Of a stretch of DNA of 64,000 nucleotides, positions 17,603 to 27,695 are shown piece after piece. A program made the position numbers and the translations under genes. The stretch is from Hydrogenophaga sp. IBVHS1. GTDB lineage: Bacteria; Pseudomonadota; Gammaproteobacteria; Burkholderiales; Burkholderiaceae_C. The DNA lies in contig NZ_NFUU01000001.1 in the NCBI RefSeq assembly GCF_002127265.1, positions 2,116,040 through 2,180,039 of the forward strand. The letters run 5' to 3'. The notes beneath the pieces are model-generated. The model had not been told where the DNA came from. It did not search any database and saw only the letters and a list, made by a program, of their open reading frames with translations. The stretch's first letter is position 1. Every line of letters starts with the position of its first letter.

Positions 17603-18853
17603 TCAGGTCCCCGCGACCGGCACCAGCACGGTGCGCCGAACGCGGCGCACGTTGAACGCGCTGGCGATCAACACCAGCTGCACCAGCGCCAGGCCGAGCA
17701 GCACGCCACGGAACTGGCCGTGGTCCATCAGCACACCGAAAATCAGCGGCGCAATGGCCTGCCCGATGTCCAGCCCGGAATACACCACGCCATACACGCG
17801 GCCGGTGGCGTTCTCGGGCGTGGATTTCTTCACCAGCAGGTCGCGCGAGGGGCCCGCGATGCCCGAGGTGAAACCCATGGCGCCGAACAGCACCGGCACC
17901 GCTGCGGCCGGCACGTTGCCCAGCGCGAGCAACAGGGCCACACCCGCAGCCAGCCCGAAGCCGATGCCCACCACCCGTTCGCAACGCGCCGGGTCCGACG
18001 CCAGAAAACCGCCCAGCACCATGCCGCCGGCCGCGCACAGCATGTAGGTGGTGAGGCAAACCGCCACCAGCGTCAGCGGGACGCCGTGCAGCTGGCCCGC
18101 CGCCACCGGCGCGAAGGCCTGCACCACGCTGAGCGCCATGGCGTAGAAAAAGAAGAAACCAAAACACATCCACACGGCCGGGATGCGCATGAAAGCCATG
18201 GGGTTTTCGGTCGGCTGGGCGCTGCTGCCCTGCACCGGCTTGGGCGCAGCCGGCAGGCTGAGCCGCTCGCGGTTGAACCACAGCACCGCCAGCACCGCGA
18301 AGGCGAGCACACCAGCGCTGGCCAGCGCCACGCGCCAGGAAAAGGCAAAAGCAAGCGGCACCATCATGGCCGGCGCCAGCGCCCAGCCCAGGCTGCCGGT
18401 GATGCCGTGCACGCTGTAGGCATGCCCCAGGCGCGGCGCACTCACCTTGCGGTTGAGCAGCGTGTAGTCGACCGGGTGGAAAACCCCATTGCCCACGCCC
18501 GCGACGATGGCGAAAAAGGCCATCATCCAGTAGCCGGTGCTGGCCGCGAAGCCAAAAGCCGCCAGCCCCAGCAGCGTGAGCCCGGCGAACAGCACGGGAC
18601 GGGGTCCGAAACGGTCCACCACGAAACCCGAGGTGGCCTGCACCGCACAGGAGGTGACGAAGAACACCGTCATCAGGAAGCCCAGCTCCGCGTAACTGGC
18701 ATTGAACGCGTCCTTGAGCCAGGGAAACAGCGGCGCCAGCAGCAGCTGGCTGAAGTGGCTGATGAGATGGGCCAGACCAACCAGGCCAATGAGGCTGGCG
18801 TCCTGCCGGAGGGCGACCGGGGGCAAGGGATGGGCGGTGCTTGAGGAAGTCAT
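17603..18853 (-). CDS. Major facilitator superfamily transporter (fosmidomycin-resistance-like)
   Basis: 416 residues with about twelve hydrophobic helices and a central cytoplasmic loop near 205-225. The VDRFGPRPVLFAG stretch near 83 corresponds to the MFS loop 2-3 motif, and GVGNGVFHPVDYTLL near 120 resembles the FsrA/fosmidomycin-resistance subgroup, where HP is conserved in helix 4. It likely exports or imports a small organic molecule; substrate unknown. It starts 84 nt from a divergent AraC-family regulator at 18938, the usual arrangement for a regulator controlling its neighbour transporter. Confidence 0.88.
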   Translation of the reverse strand: MTSSSTAHPLPPVALRQDASLIGLVGLAHLISHFSQLLLAPLFPWLKDAFNASYAELGFLMTVFFVTSCAVQATSGFVVDRFGPRPVLFAGLTLLGLAAFGFAASTGYWMMAFFAIVAGVGNGVFHPVDYTLLNRKVSAPRLGHAYSVHGITGSLGWALAPAMMVPLAFAFSWRVALASAGVLAFAVLAVLWFNRERLSLPAAPKPVQGSSAQPTENPMAFMRIPAVWMCFGFFFFYAMALSVVQAFAPVAAGQLHGVPLTLVAVCLTTYMLCAAGGMVLGGFLASDPARCERVVGIGFGLAAGVALLLALGNVPAAAVPVLFGAMGFTSGIAGPSRDLLVKKSTPENATGRVYGVVYSGLDIGQAIAPLIFGVLMDHGQFRGVLLGLALVQLVLIASAFNVRRVRRTVLVPVAGT

Positions 18854-18858
18854 GGCGC

Positions 18859-18897
18859 GATCGTAGACTCAAGCGCTTCTGCCGAATCGCGACGATC
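18859..18897. promoter_or_regulatory. Short inverted repeat in the MFS/AraC divergent promoter region
   Basis: In the 84 nt between the two divergent starts there is GATCGT (18859-18864) and its complement ACGATC (18892-18897), flanking a perfect 8-base palindrome AAGCGCTT (18871-18878). It could be an operator for the AraC-type regulator or overlap its promoter, but the arms are short and AraC proteins usually bind direct repeats, so this is a weak call. Confidence 0.25.
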
Positions 18898-18937
18898 TGA
18901 CACCTTTCCACGAAAACCAGCCAACCCGGCGTCTTCC

Positions 18938-19765
18938 ATGTCTGCACCCCGCCGCCTGCGTCCCACGCCCCTTGGAGACTCCGATCCGTTCACCCCGGAC
19001 GCGTCCCGCCCGGTGCGGGTGCGCTCGCGTGCGTTGAGCGCCGACACGCACTTCGAGCCGCACAGCCACCCCTGGGGGCAACTGGCCTATTGCGCCACGG
19101 GGATCGTGCAGGTGATGACGGTGCCGGAAGATGCCAGCCTGCAGGCCGTCACCTACATCGTGCCCCCTTCTCGCGCCGTCTGGATCGCGCCCGGCATGCG
19201 ACATGCCGTGACGGTGCGCGAAGCCGCCGAACTGCGCACTCTCTACATTCACGCAGGGGCCACGCCCAAGGGCTGGCGCGACTGCCGCATGATCGTGGTC
19301 TCTTCGCTGCTGCGCGAACTTGTGCAGGCCATGGACACCGCCACCCGCCGCGCCGCCGAACCCACGCGCGACCGTCTGCTGGCCAGCCTGGCCCTGGACG
19401 AACTGGCCCATGCCGACACGCAGCCGCTGGGCGTGCCGCTGCCGCGCGACAAACGCCTTCGCGCCCTTTGCGAAGCCGTGCTGAACGCACCCGGCGAGAG
19501 GGCCACGCTGGCCGAATGGGCGGCCGACACCGGCGCGAGTGAGCGCACGGTGGCGCGGTTGTTTCGCGACGAACTGGGCACCACCTACCAGCGCTGGCGC
19601 CAACAGGCGGTGATTGCGCACGCCCTGCCCTTGCTGGCGCGGGGCGTGCCCATCGGACAGGTGGCCGCCGCCACCGGCTACGCCAGCGACAGCGCGTTCA
19701 GCGCCATGTTCAAGGCCGCCATGGGCCACCCGCCCACGCGCTGGGGCGCGCAAGACCAGCGTTAA
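18938..19765 (+). CDS. AraC-family transcriptional regulator with N-terminal cupin
   Basis: 275 residues. Residues about 30-120 form a cupin sensor region (FEPHSHPWGQLAYCATG, then WIAPGMRHAV), with histidines placed as in AraC ligand pockets. Residues about 175-265 carry two helix-turn-helix motifs of the AraC/XylS family: LAEWAADTGASERTVARLFRDE and PIGQVAAATGYASDSAFSAMFK followed by GHPPTRW. It is a cytoplasmic DNA-binding protein whose effector is unknown. Divergent orientation from the MFS gene suggests it controls that transporter and itself. The closing GhxPtrwR-type signature supports the family call strongly. Confidence 0.93.
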   Translation: MSAPRRLRPTPLGDSDPFTPDASRPVRVRSRALSADTHFEPHSHPWGQLAYCATGIVQVMTVPEDASLQAVTYIVPPSRAVWIAPGMRHAVTVREAAELRTLYIHAGATPKGWRDCRMIVVSSLLRELVQAMDTATRRAAEPTRDRLLASLALDELAHADTQPLGVPLPRDKRLRALCEAVLNAPGERATLAEWAADTGASERTVARLFRDELGTTYQRWRQQAVIAHALPLLARGVPIGQVAAATGYASDSAFSAMFKAAMGHPPTRWGAQDQR

Positions 19766-19875
19766 AGCGCCGGGTGCAGCGCCTGTGCTGGCATCTGGCA
19801 TGCCGATTGCTCCCACACAGCGGTGGTCAAAGCCTTGTCACATTGAAGAGGCAACATGCACCGGGGACAAACCGC

Positions 19876-20142
19876 ATGAACAACATCCATCGCTACGCCA
19901 AGACGCCACAAGCCTGGGAGGCACTGGCGCGCCCCGATCTGGTCGGCCGGCGGGCACACACCCTGCTGCTGATGGCCAACGGCCGGCGCAGTGTGCAGGA
20001 GCTGTCGTTGCTGCTGGGTGAAGAGGTGGCCGATCTGGCAACCACCTTGCTGCAGCGCGGATTGCTGCAGGACACATCGACGCAGCTGTCCACCGCCGAG
20101 GTGGACGAAGATGAAAGCGGCAAGCTCAGAGCCAGCGCCTGA
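19876..20142 (+). CDS. Small winged-helix-like protein of unknown function
   Basis: 88 residues from the ATG at 19876 (MNNIHRYAKT), with a GGGGA purine stretch about 9 nt upstream. The middle (RRAHTLLLMANGRRSVQELSLLLGEEVADLATTLLQRGLLQ) has the helix pattern of a small winged helix that ends in an L-x-x-x-G-L turn; the tail is acidic. It might be a DNA-binding or protein-interaction module, but I cannot assign a named family. Its last 17 bases overlap the end of the convergent aldehyde dehydrogenase gene, which is unusual but compatible with both being real. Confidence 0.6.
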   Translation: MNNIHRYAKTPQAWEALARPDLVGRRAHTLLLMANGRRSVQELSLLLGEEVADLATTLLQRGLLQDTSTQLSTAEVDEDESGKLRASA

Positions 20143-21556
20143 GCAGTCCCATCACCTTGTCAAACCGCGCGCCATACGGCGGATAAAACAGGCTGCCCAT
20201 GGCCCAGCGCGATTGCACCAGCACGGGCTTTTGCTGCGTGAAGCGCAGGAAGCCGGATTCGCCGTGGTACGAGCCCCAGCCGCTTTCGCCCACACCGCCA
20301 AAGGGCAGGCCTTCGTGGGCCACGTGCATCAGCGTGTCGTTCACGGTGACCCCGCCGCTCACGGTTTTGTTCAGCAGCCGGTCGCGCGCCGCGGTGTCGG
20401 TGCCAAACCAGTACTGCGCCAGCGGGCGTGGGCGCGCGTTGATGAAGGCGATGGCGTCTTCAATGGTGTCGTAGGGCAGCACGGGCAGGATGGGGCCGAA
20501 GAGCTCTTCCTTCATCAGTCGCAGATCGGGCGCGGGGTTGAACACCAGGGTGGGGTTCATCTGACGGCTTGAGGGTTCGCCGGCCGGCGGTTTCGCCAGC
20601 TCGACCACGCGCGCGCCCTTTGCCCGGGCTTCATCGATCAAGGCGGTGAGGCGGGCCAGGTGGCGGTCGCTCACGATGGCGGCGTAGTCGGGGTTGCCCG
20701 CAATGGTGGGAAAGAGCTTCGCCACAGCCGCCGCGTAGGCGTTTTCAAACGCTGCCTCCCGACCGCGCGGCAGCAGCACGTAATCAGGAGCGATGCAGGT
20801 CTGGCCGGCGTTGAGCAGCTTGCCGTGGGCAATTTTGATGGCCGCGTCGTTCAGGTCGCAGGAGGCATCGACCACGCAAGGCGACTTGCCACCGAGTTCC
20901 AGCGTGGTGGGTGTGAGGTTGGCGGCAGCGGCGGCGGCCACCATGCGGCCCACCGATGTGGAGCCGGTGAAGAACAGGTGATCGAAAGGCAAAGCGGAAA
21001 AGGCCTGCGCCACATCCGCCCCACCGAGTACGACGCTGAATTCTTCGGCCGCAAAGGCCTGCTGCACCAGCGAGGCCATGAGGGCCGAGGTGTGGGGCGT
21101 GAGTTCGCTGGGCTTGAGCATCACGCGGTTGCCAGCGGCCAGCGCAGTGGCTGCCGGCCCCAGGTTCAGCTGCAAAGGGTAGTTCCACGGGCCAATGACG
21201 CCGACCACGCCCAGCGGTTGGCGCTGGATGTAACCCCGAGCAGGCAGCAGGTAGATCGGCGTGGCGACGCGGCGCGATTTCATCCAGCGCGGCAGCTCCT
21301 TGTGCAACTGGCCGATGGCAGCGCGCAACACAAACAGGTCTGCCGCTTCGGTGAGCTGGCGCGAACGCACACCGAAGTCGGCTTCAATGGCCTCGGACAG
21401 CGCACCGGCGTGCGTTTCGATCAGCGCGCGCAGCCGGCCCAGCCGGTCGCGCCGTAGCGTCAGGGGCACATCGATCTGCGCGCGGCTGGCGTGGTACTGC
21501 GCGTCGAACAGCGCTTGCAGGGGGATGGTGGGGGGGATCTGCGTCATGAGGGGCAT
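20126..21556 (-). CDS. calB: Coniferyl-aldehyde-dehydrogenase-type aldehyde dehydrogenase
   Basis: 476 residues if started at the ATG at 21554-21556 (MPLMTQ); 21547 (MTQIPP) is equally possible, and neither has a strong ribosome site. It is an NAD(P)-dependent aldehyde dehydrogenase: GPWNYPLQL, FTGSTSVGR, ELGGKSP with the general-base glutamate, and NAGQTCIAPDY with the nucleophilic cysteine. The CIAPDY variant and the short N terminus with ARTxxRxDRLxxL fit the coniferyl aldehyde dehydrogenase / fatty-aldehyde subgroup, which oxidises aromatic or long-chain aldehydes to acids. The true substrate is uncertain. It lies 73 nt downstream of clpB on the same strand; joint transcription is possible. 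Confidence 0.82.
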   Translation of the reverse strand: MPLMTQIPPTIPLQALFDAQYHASRAQIDVPLTLRRDRLGRLRALIETHAGALSEAIEADFGVRSRQLTEAADLFVLRAAIGQLHKELPRWMKSRRVATPIYLLPARGYIQRQPLGVVGVIGPWNYPLQLNLGPAATALAAGNRVMLKPSELTPHTSALMASLVQQAFAAEEFSVVLGGADVAQAFSALPFDHLFFTGSTSVGRMVAAAAAANLTPTTLELGGKSPCVVDASCDLNDAAIKIAHGKLLNAGQTCIAPDYVLLPRGREAAFENAYAAAVAKLFPTIAGNPDYAAIVSDRHLARLTALIDEARAKGARVVELAKPPAGEPSSRQMNPTLVFNPAPDLRLMKEELFGPILPVLPYDTIEDAIAFINARPRPLAQYWFGTDTAARDRLLNKTVSGGVTVNDTLMHVAHEGLPFGGVGESGWGSYHGESGFLRFTQQKPVLVQSRWAMGSLFYPPYGARFDKVMGLLRRWL

Positions 21557-21628
21557 GATAGGCCGCAGGGCCACCCGTGGGTAGAGCCGGGCCTCCATCC
21601 GCGATGGATGGTGACCCGGCCCGACCGG

Positions 21629-24247
<2,619 letters not shown>

Positions 24248-24356
24248 GTCAGGGCTCTCCGGGTATTCAGAATTGCACCGTACATGGGTGTGCTCGGCCC
24301 ATTTTCAAGCGGAAACAGGCATGGCCCACCGCGTTGCGTCCATCGATTGACGCAGA

Positions 24357-25142
24357 TCAAGCGCCCGGCGGTTGTGCGCGACGCCAGTAGGCATATGGCC
24401 AGGCGGTGGTGAAGCCCATTCGGCGGTAGAGCGCCAGCGCGGGGGCGTTGCTGGCGTCCACCTGCAGGAACACGCGCTCAATGCCGCGTCGATGGGCCTC
24501 TTGTGCCATGGCACCGATCAGCCGACCTGCCAGGCCGCGGCCGCGCTGGGCCGCATCGGTCCGCATGCCATGTACGCCGAGCCACCCGTGGCCGAACGAC
24601 GCCGCGCCGCAGGCCTGCGTGTGGCCGCCTTCGCGCCAGCTGGCGTAGAGCACGCCGTGGGCACGGCCGAGCGCGCGGGCCCGGCTCGCGCCGTCCACCG
24701 GGTCCAGACCCGGGCCAAGAAACATGGCCGTCCAGGCGGCATCGGGCGTTTGGGCCAGTTCACCGATGGGGCCGTTGCCGGCATGCGCCAGCAGATCTGC
24801 CACGCGCGCGACCTGCGTGAGCGTGGGTTGCCGGCGAACGAAATTGCGCTTCTGCAAAGCCCGCTGCATGCCGTGAAAGGCGGGGAGGTCGGGCAACCGG
24901 AAGACCGGCGCAAAACCTCGCGAGGCGTAGCGCGCCAAGATGGCATTCAGCGCGGAAATTTCAGGCGCCTCATGGGTCAGCGGAACGGCGCTGTGGGCGC
25001 GGCCCACGGTGCCTCGGTCCATCGGCAGGAGCCAGCCGGGCAACACCTCCACCGCTTCAGGCGCCACCGCCTGCAGCGTGGCGCGCTCCAGGGACTCCAC
25101 ATCGGCGGTGCTCAACTGCATGCGCGCACCGTCCTCAACCAT
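24357..25142 (-). CDS. GNAT family N-acetyltransferase
   Basis: 261 residues if started at 25142, which overlaps the end of moaE by 8 nt; an alternative ATG at 25121 (MQLSTADV) has GAGGA about 8 nt before it and may be the real start. The C-terminal half is a GNAT domain with the acetyl-CoA binding loop in RTDAAQRGRGLAGRLIGAM (about 190-205) and the closing VDASNAPALALYRRMGF. The N-terminal half resembles another divergent GNAT lobe (LYASW, FGHGW pattern), so it may be a tandem GNAT. It is the last gene of the moeA-moaD-moaE run, but nothing indicates a role in cofactor synthesis. Confidence 0.82.
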   Translation of the reverse strand: MVEDGARMQLSTADVESLERATLQAVAPEAVEVLPGWLLPMDRGTVGRAHSAVPLTHEAPEISALNAILARYASRGFAPVFRLPDLPAFHGMQRALQKRNFVRRQPTLTQVARVADLLAHAGNGPIGELAQTPDAAWTAMFLGPGLDPVDGASRARALGRAHGVLYASWREGGHTQACGAASFGHGWLGVHGMRTDAAQRGRGLAGRLIGAMAQEAHRRGIERVFLQVDASNAPALALYRRMGFTTAWPYAYWRRAQPPGA

Positions 25143-25617
25143 TGCGGGCTTCGATACCCCAGCGCGCCAGCGCCGCGTCGTCGCTCACACGGGCGTCCAC
25201 CCAGCGAGCGCCTTCGGGCGTCTGCTCCTTCTTCCAGAAAGGCGCCTGGGTCTTCAGGTAGTCCATCAGGAACTCGCAGGCCTGGAAACTCTCACCGCGG
25301 TGCGCCGAGGTCACTGCCACCAGCACGATCTGGTCGAGCGGCTGCAGCAGGCCGACGCGGTGGATCACCCGCACGTCGAACAGGTCGAAGCGCTGCAAAG
25401 CCTCATCGATCATGGCTTCGATAGATTTTTCGGTCATGCCAGGGTAGTGCTCCAGCTCCAGCGTGCTCACGCTCTGGCCGTCGTTCCGATCCCTGACGGT
25501 GCCGATGAAGCTGCACACAGCGCCCACCCGTTTGTCCTGCTTGCGCAGCTTCGCCACCTCCGTGGAGAGGTCGAAATCCTCGGTCTGGATGCTGACACGC
25601 GCGGCCATGTCAGCCAC
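25135..25617 (-). CDS. moaE: Molybdopterin synthase catalytic subunit MoaE
   Basis: 160 residues. MoaE joins MoaD thiocarboxylate to convert cyclic pyranopterin monophosphate to molybdopterin. Conserved features: CSFIGTVRDRNDG near residue 35, LELEHYPGM near 53, IHRVGLL near 85, VAVTSAHRGESFQACEFLMDYLKTQAPFWKKE (seen in two parts) near 100-130, containing the catalytic lysines. It begins inside the moaD end (8 nt overlap at 25610-25617), consistent with translational coupling of the two subunits; a start at 25608 (MAARV) is also possible. Confidence 0.96.
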   Translation of the reverse strand: MADMAARVSIQTEDFDLSTEVAKLRKQDKRVGAVCSFIGTVRDRNDGQSVSTLELEHYPGMTEKSIEAMIDEALQRFDLFDVRVIHRVGLLQPLDQIVLVAVTSAHRGESFQACEFLMDYLKTQAPFWKKEQTPEGARWVDARVSDDAALARWGIEARNG

Positions 25618-25861
25618 CGGTGACGGGCGGGAAGAAGCCGACTTCGGCGCCTTCGGTCAACACCGCCGACTCGTCGCTCATGGTCTGGTTCAGCGCTGCG
25701 CGCACCGACTTGCCGGGCGCAAGCGCCTCGGCGTAGGCGCCGCCGCGGGCCACGAGTTCCGCGCGCAATTCGCCGAGTGTGGAGCCCTGCGTGTCCACCG
25801 ATTCGGCGCCAATGCCGATCAATTCACGCAAAGAAGCAAAGTAACGAAGTTGGACTTTCAT
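25610..25861 (-). CDS. moaD: Molybdopterin synthase sulfur-carrier subunit MoaD
   Basis: 83 residues from the ATG at 25859-25861, which overlaps the moeA stop. It has the ubiquitin-like fold signature of MoaD: MKVQLRYFASLRELIG at the start, a middle ALNQ, and the EVGFFPPVTGG end whose terminal double glycine is adenylated and thiocarboxylated by MoeB. It then carries sulfur to MoaE. Order moeA-moaD-moaE with overlapping ends is a common betaproteobacterial arrangement. Confidence 0.95.
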   Translation of the reverse strand: MKVQLRYFASLRELIGIGAESVDTQGSTLGELRAELVARGGAYAEALAPGKSVRAALNQTMSDESAVLTEGAEVGFFPPVTGG

Positions 25862-27153
25862 GACAGCAGGTCCGCAAACGAAAGGTAAGAAACAAGGTCG
25901 CCATGCGCGATGGTGGCGCCGGCCGGGTTGTCGACCAGGCCATCGCCCCACACCACAGAGGTGAGCACGCCCGAGCTCTGGTTGGGAAACAGATCGAGTC
26001 CGCCCGCCGCGTTGCGGCGCACCCGCAGAAACTCGCGGCGTTTGTCGGCACGGGCCACCGTGAAGTGGGCGGGCAGCGTGATCGCGGGCGGCAGCGCTTG
26101 CACCGCGTCAACCGGCACACCCTGCAACTTGAGCAGAAACGGCCGCACCAGCAACAGGAAGGTGACAAAGCTGGACACCGGGTTGCCGGGCAAGCCAATG
26201 AAATGGCACGGCGTGTTTGCGCCCTGCCCTGCACCCGCATCGCGCCGCACGGAGCCATAGGCGAAAGGCTTGCCGGGCTTCATGCCGATCTGCCACAGGT
26301 CCAGGTTGCCGAGCTGTTGCACCGAGGGTTTGATGTGGTCTTCTTCCCCCACGGACACCCCACCGCTGGTGAGGATGAGGTCGTGGTGGTCGGCGGCAGA
26401 CTTGAGCGCGGCCAGGGTGGCCTCGCGCCGGTCGGGCACGATGCCGAGATCGCTCACCTCGCAGCCCATGCGCCGGAGCAGCGCACGCAGGAAGAAGCGG
26501 TTGGAGTTGTAGATGGCACCAGGTTTCATGGACTCGGGCGGCACCTCGCCGGGCATGACGAGTTCGTCGCCGGTGGAGAACAGGGCCACGCGTGGGCGTG
26601 CCACCACGCTCAGGTGCGCGCGGCCGAGGCTGGCAGCCAGGCCCAACGCCGCAGGAGACAGGCGGTGGCCGCGCGCGAGCACCACCGCGCCGCGCGTCAC
26701 GTCCTCCCCGGCCCTGCGCACCCACTGGCCGGCCTCCGGCACGGCCTGGATGTGCACGCCATGGATATCGCCGCCGACCTCGATGGTGTCTTCCTGCATG
26801 ACCACGGCGTCCGCCCCCTCAGGCATGGGCGCGCCAGTGAAGATGCGCGCGCAGGTGCCCGGCTCCAGCATCTGGCCCGAGTGGCCGGCGGCGATGCGCT
26901 GGCTCACGCGCATCACCACGCCGGGCCCGGTGACGTCGGCCGCGCGCACCGCGTAGCCGTCCATGGACGAGTTGTCGTTCGGCGGCACCTGGAGGGCGGA
27001 GATCAGGTCTTCGGCCAGCACGCGGCCTTCAGCATCGAAAGTGGCCACCGATTCCACAGCGGCCTGCGATTCGACGCGGCCGAGCAGGTCGGCCATCGCC
27101 GCGTCCAGCGACAGCAGGGGTGCGCGGGCGGCGGGTTTCTGGGAAGCGTTCAT
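25858..27153 (-). CDS. moeA: Molybdopterin molybdenumtransferase MoeA
   Basis: 431 residues, slightly longer than E. coli MoeA (411). It inserts molybdate into adenylated molybdopterin. Visible signatures: NSSMDGYAVRAADV near residue 60, GAMPEGADAVVMQEDT near 108, FSTGDELVMPGE near 188, LTSGGVSVGEEDH near 258, and LPGNPVSSFVTF near 325, with a C-terminal beta domain. Both ends overlap neighbours: its start overlaps the mobB stop (27150-27153) and its stop overlaps the moaD start, so the whole set is translated from one message. Confidence 0.97.
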   Translation of the reverse strand: MNASQKPAARAPLLSLDAAMADLLGRVESQAAVESVATFDAEGRVLAEDLISALQVPPNDNSSMDGYAVRAADVTGPGVVMRVSQRIAAGHSGQMLEPGTCARIFTGAPMPEGADAVVMQEDTIEVGGDIHGVHIQAVPEAGQWVRRAGEDVTRGAVVLARGHRLSPAALGLAASLGRAHLSVVARPRVALFSTGDELVMPGEVPPESMKPGAIYNSNRFFLRALLRRMGCEVSDLGIVPDRREATLAALKSAADHHDLILTSGGVSVGEEDHIKPSVQQLGNLDLWQIGMKPGKPFAYGSVRRDAGAGQGANTPCHFIGLPGNPVSSFVTFLLLVRPFLLKLQGVPVDAVQALPPAITLPAHFTVARADKRREFLRVRRNAAGGLDLFPNQSSGVLTSVVWGDGLVDNPAGATIAHGDLVSYLSFADLLS

Positions 27154-27695
27154 GGCGGGCTGGTATCTCGGTCGCGGCTGCGGTATTCGAAGCGTTCCGC
27201 ATTGTCGAGCAACCAGACGGCCACGTCATCGGCGCGGTTCAAATCCAGCACCGGGCGCAGGGCGGGTTCAGGCAGGGCCTGCGGGCTGTCGGTTGCAATG
27301 GCCACCACGCCGGCGTCCGACGGATAGCGCACCGGCACACCGCTGGCCTCGCGCCACACCTCAATCTTCGGCAGGTTGCTCTCCTTGAAGCCCTCCACCA
27401 GCACCCAGTCCACATCCGGGTGCAGCTCGGCCAGCAGCAGATGTACATCGTGCTCCACGCGTTCGGTGAGTTCTCGCATGATCACCACGCGCCGGGGCGA
27501 GGCGGCCAGCACCTCGAACGCGCCGGCCTCCCGATGGCGCCAGGTGTCCTTGCCGGGGTGGTCGATGTCGAAACGATGATGGGCGTGCTTGATCACCGAA
27601 ACGCGCTGGCCACGAAGCCGAAGCGCGCCAATGAGCTGCTCGACCAGCGTGGTCTTGCCGGAACCGGAGTAGCCCGCAAACCCGGCAACCTTCAT
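27150..27695 (-). CDS. mobB: Molybdopterin-guanine dinucleotide biosynthesis protein MobB
   Basis: 181 residues, a GTP-binding protein that aids MobA in making the guanine-dinucleotide form of the molybdenum cofactor. The N terminus carries a P-loop in GYSGSGKTTLVEQL (about residue 9), followed by IKHAHHRFDIDHPGKDTWRHREAGA (in parts) near 36-60 and a Walker B-like WVLVEGFKES near 115, all typical of MobB. Its start overlaps the thrC stop, placing it directly under the threonine genes. No mobA is seen in the window. Confidence 0.95.
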   Translation of the reverse strand: MKVAGFAGYSGSGKTTLVEQLIGALRLRGQRVSVIKHAHHRFDIDHPGKDTWRHREAGAFEVLAASPRRVVIMRELTERVEHDVHLLLAELHPDVDWVLVEGFKESNLPKIEVWREASGVPVRYPSDAGVVAIATDSPQALPEPALRPVLDLNRADDVAVWLLDNAERFEYRSRDRDTSPP

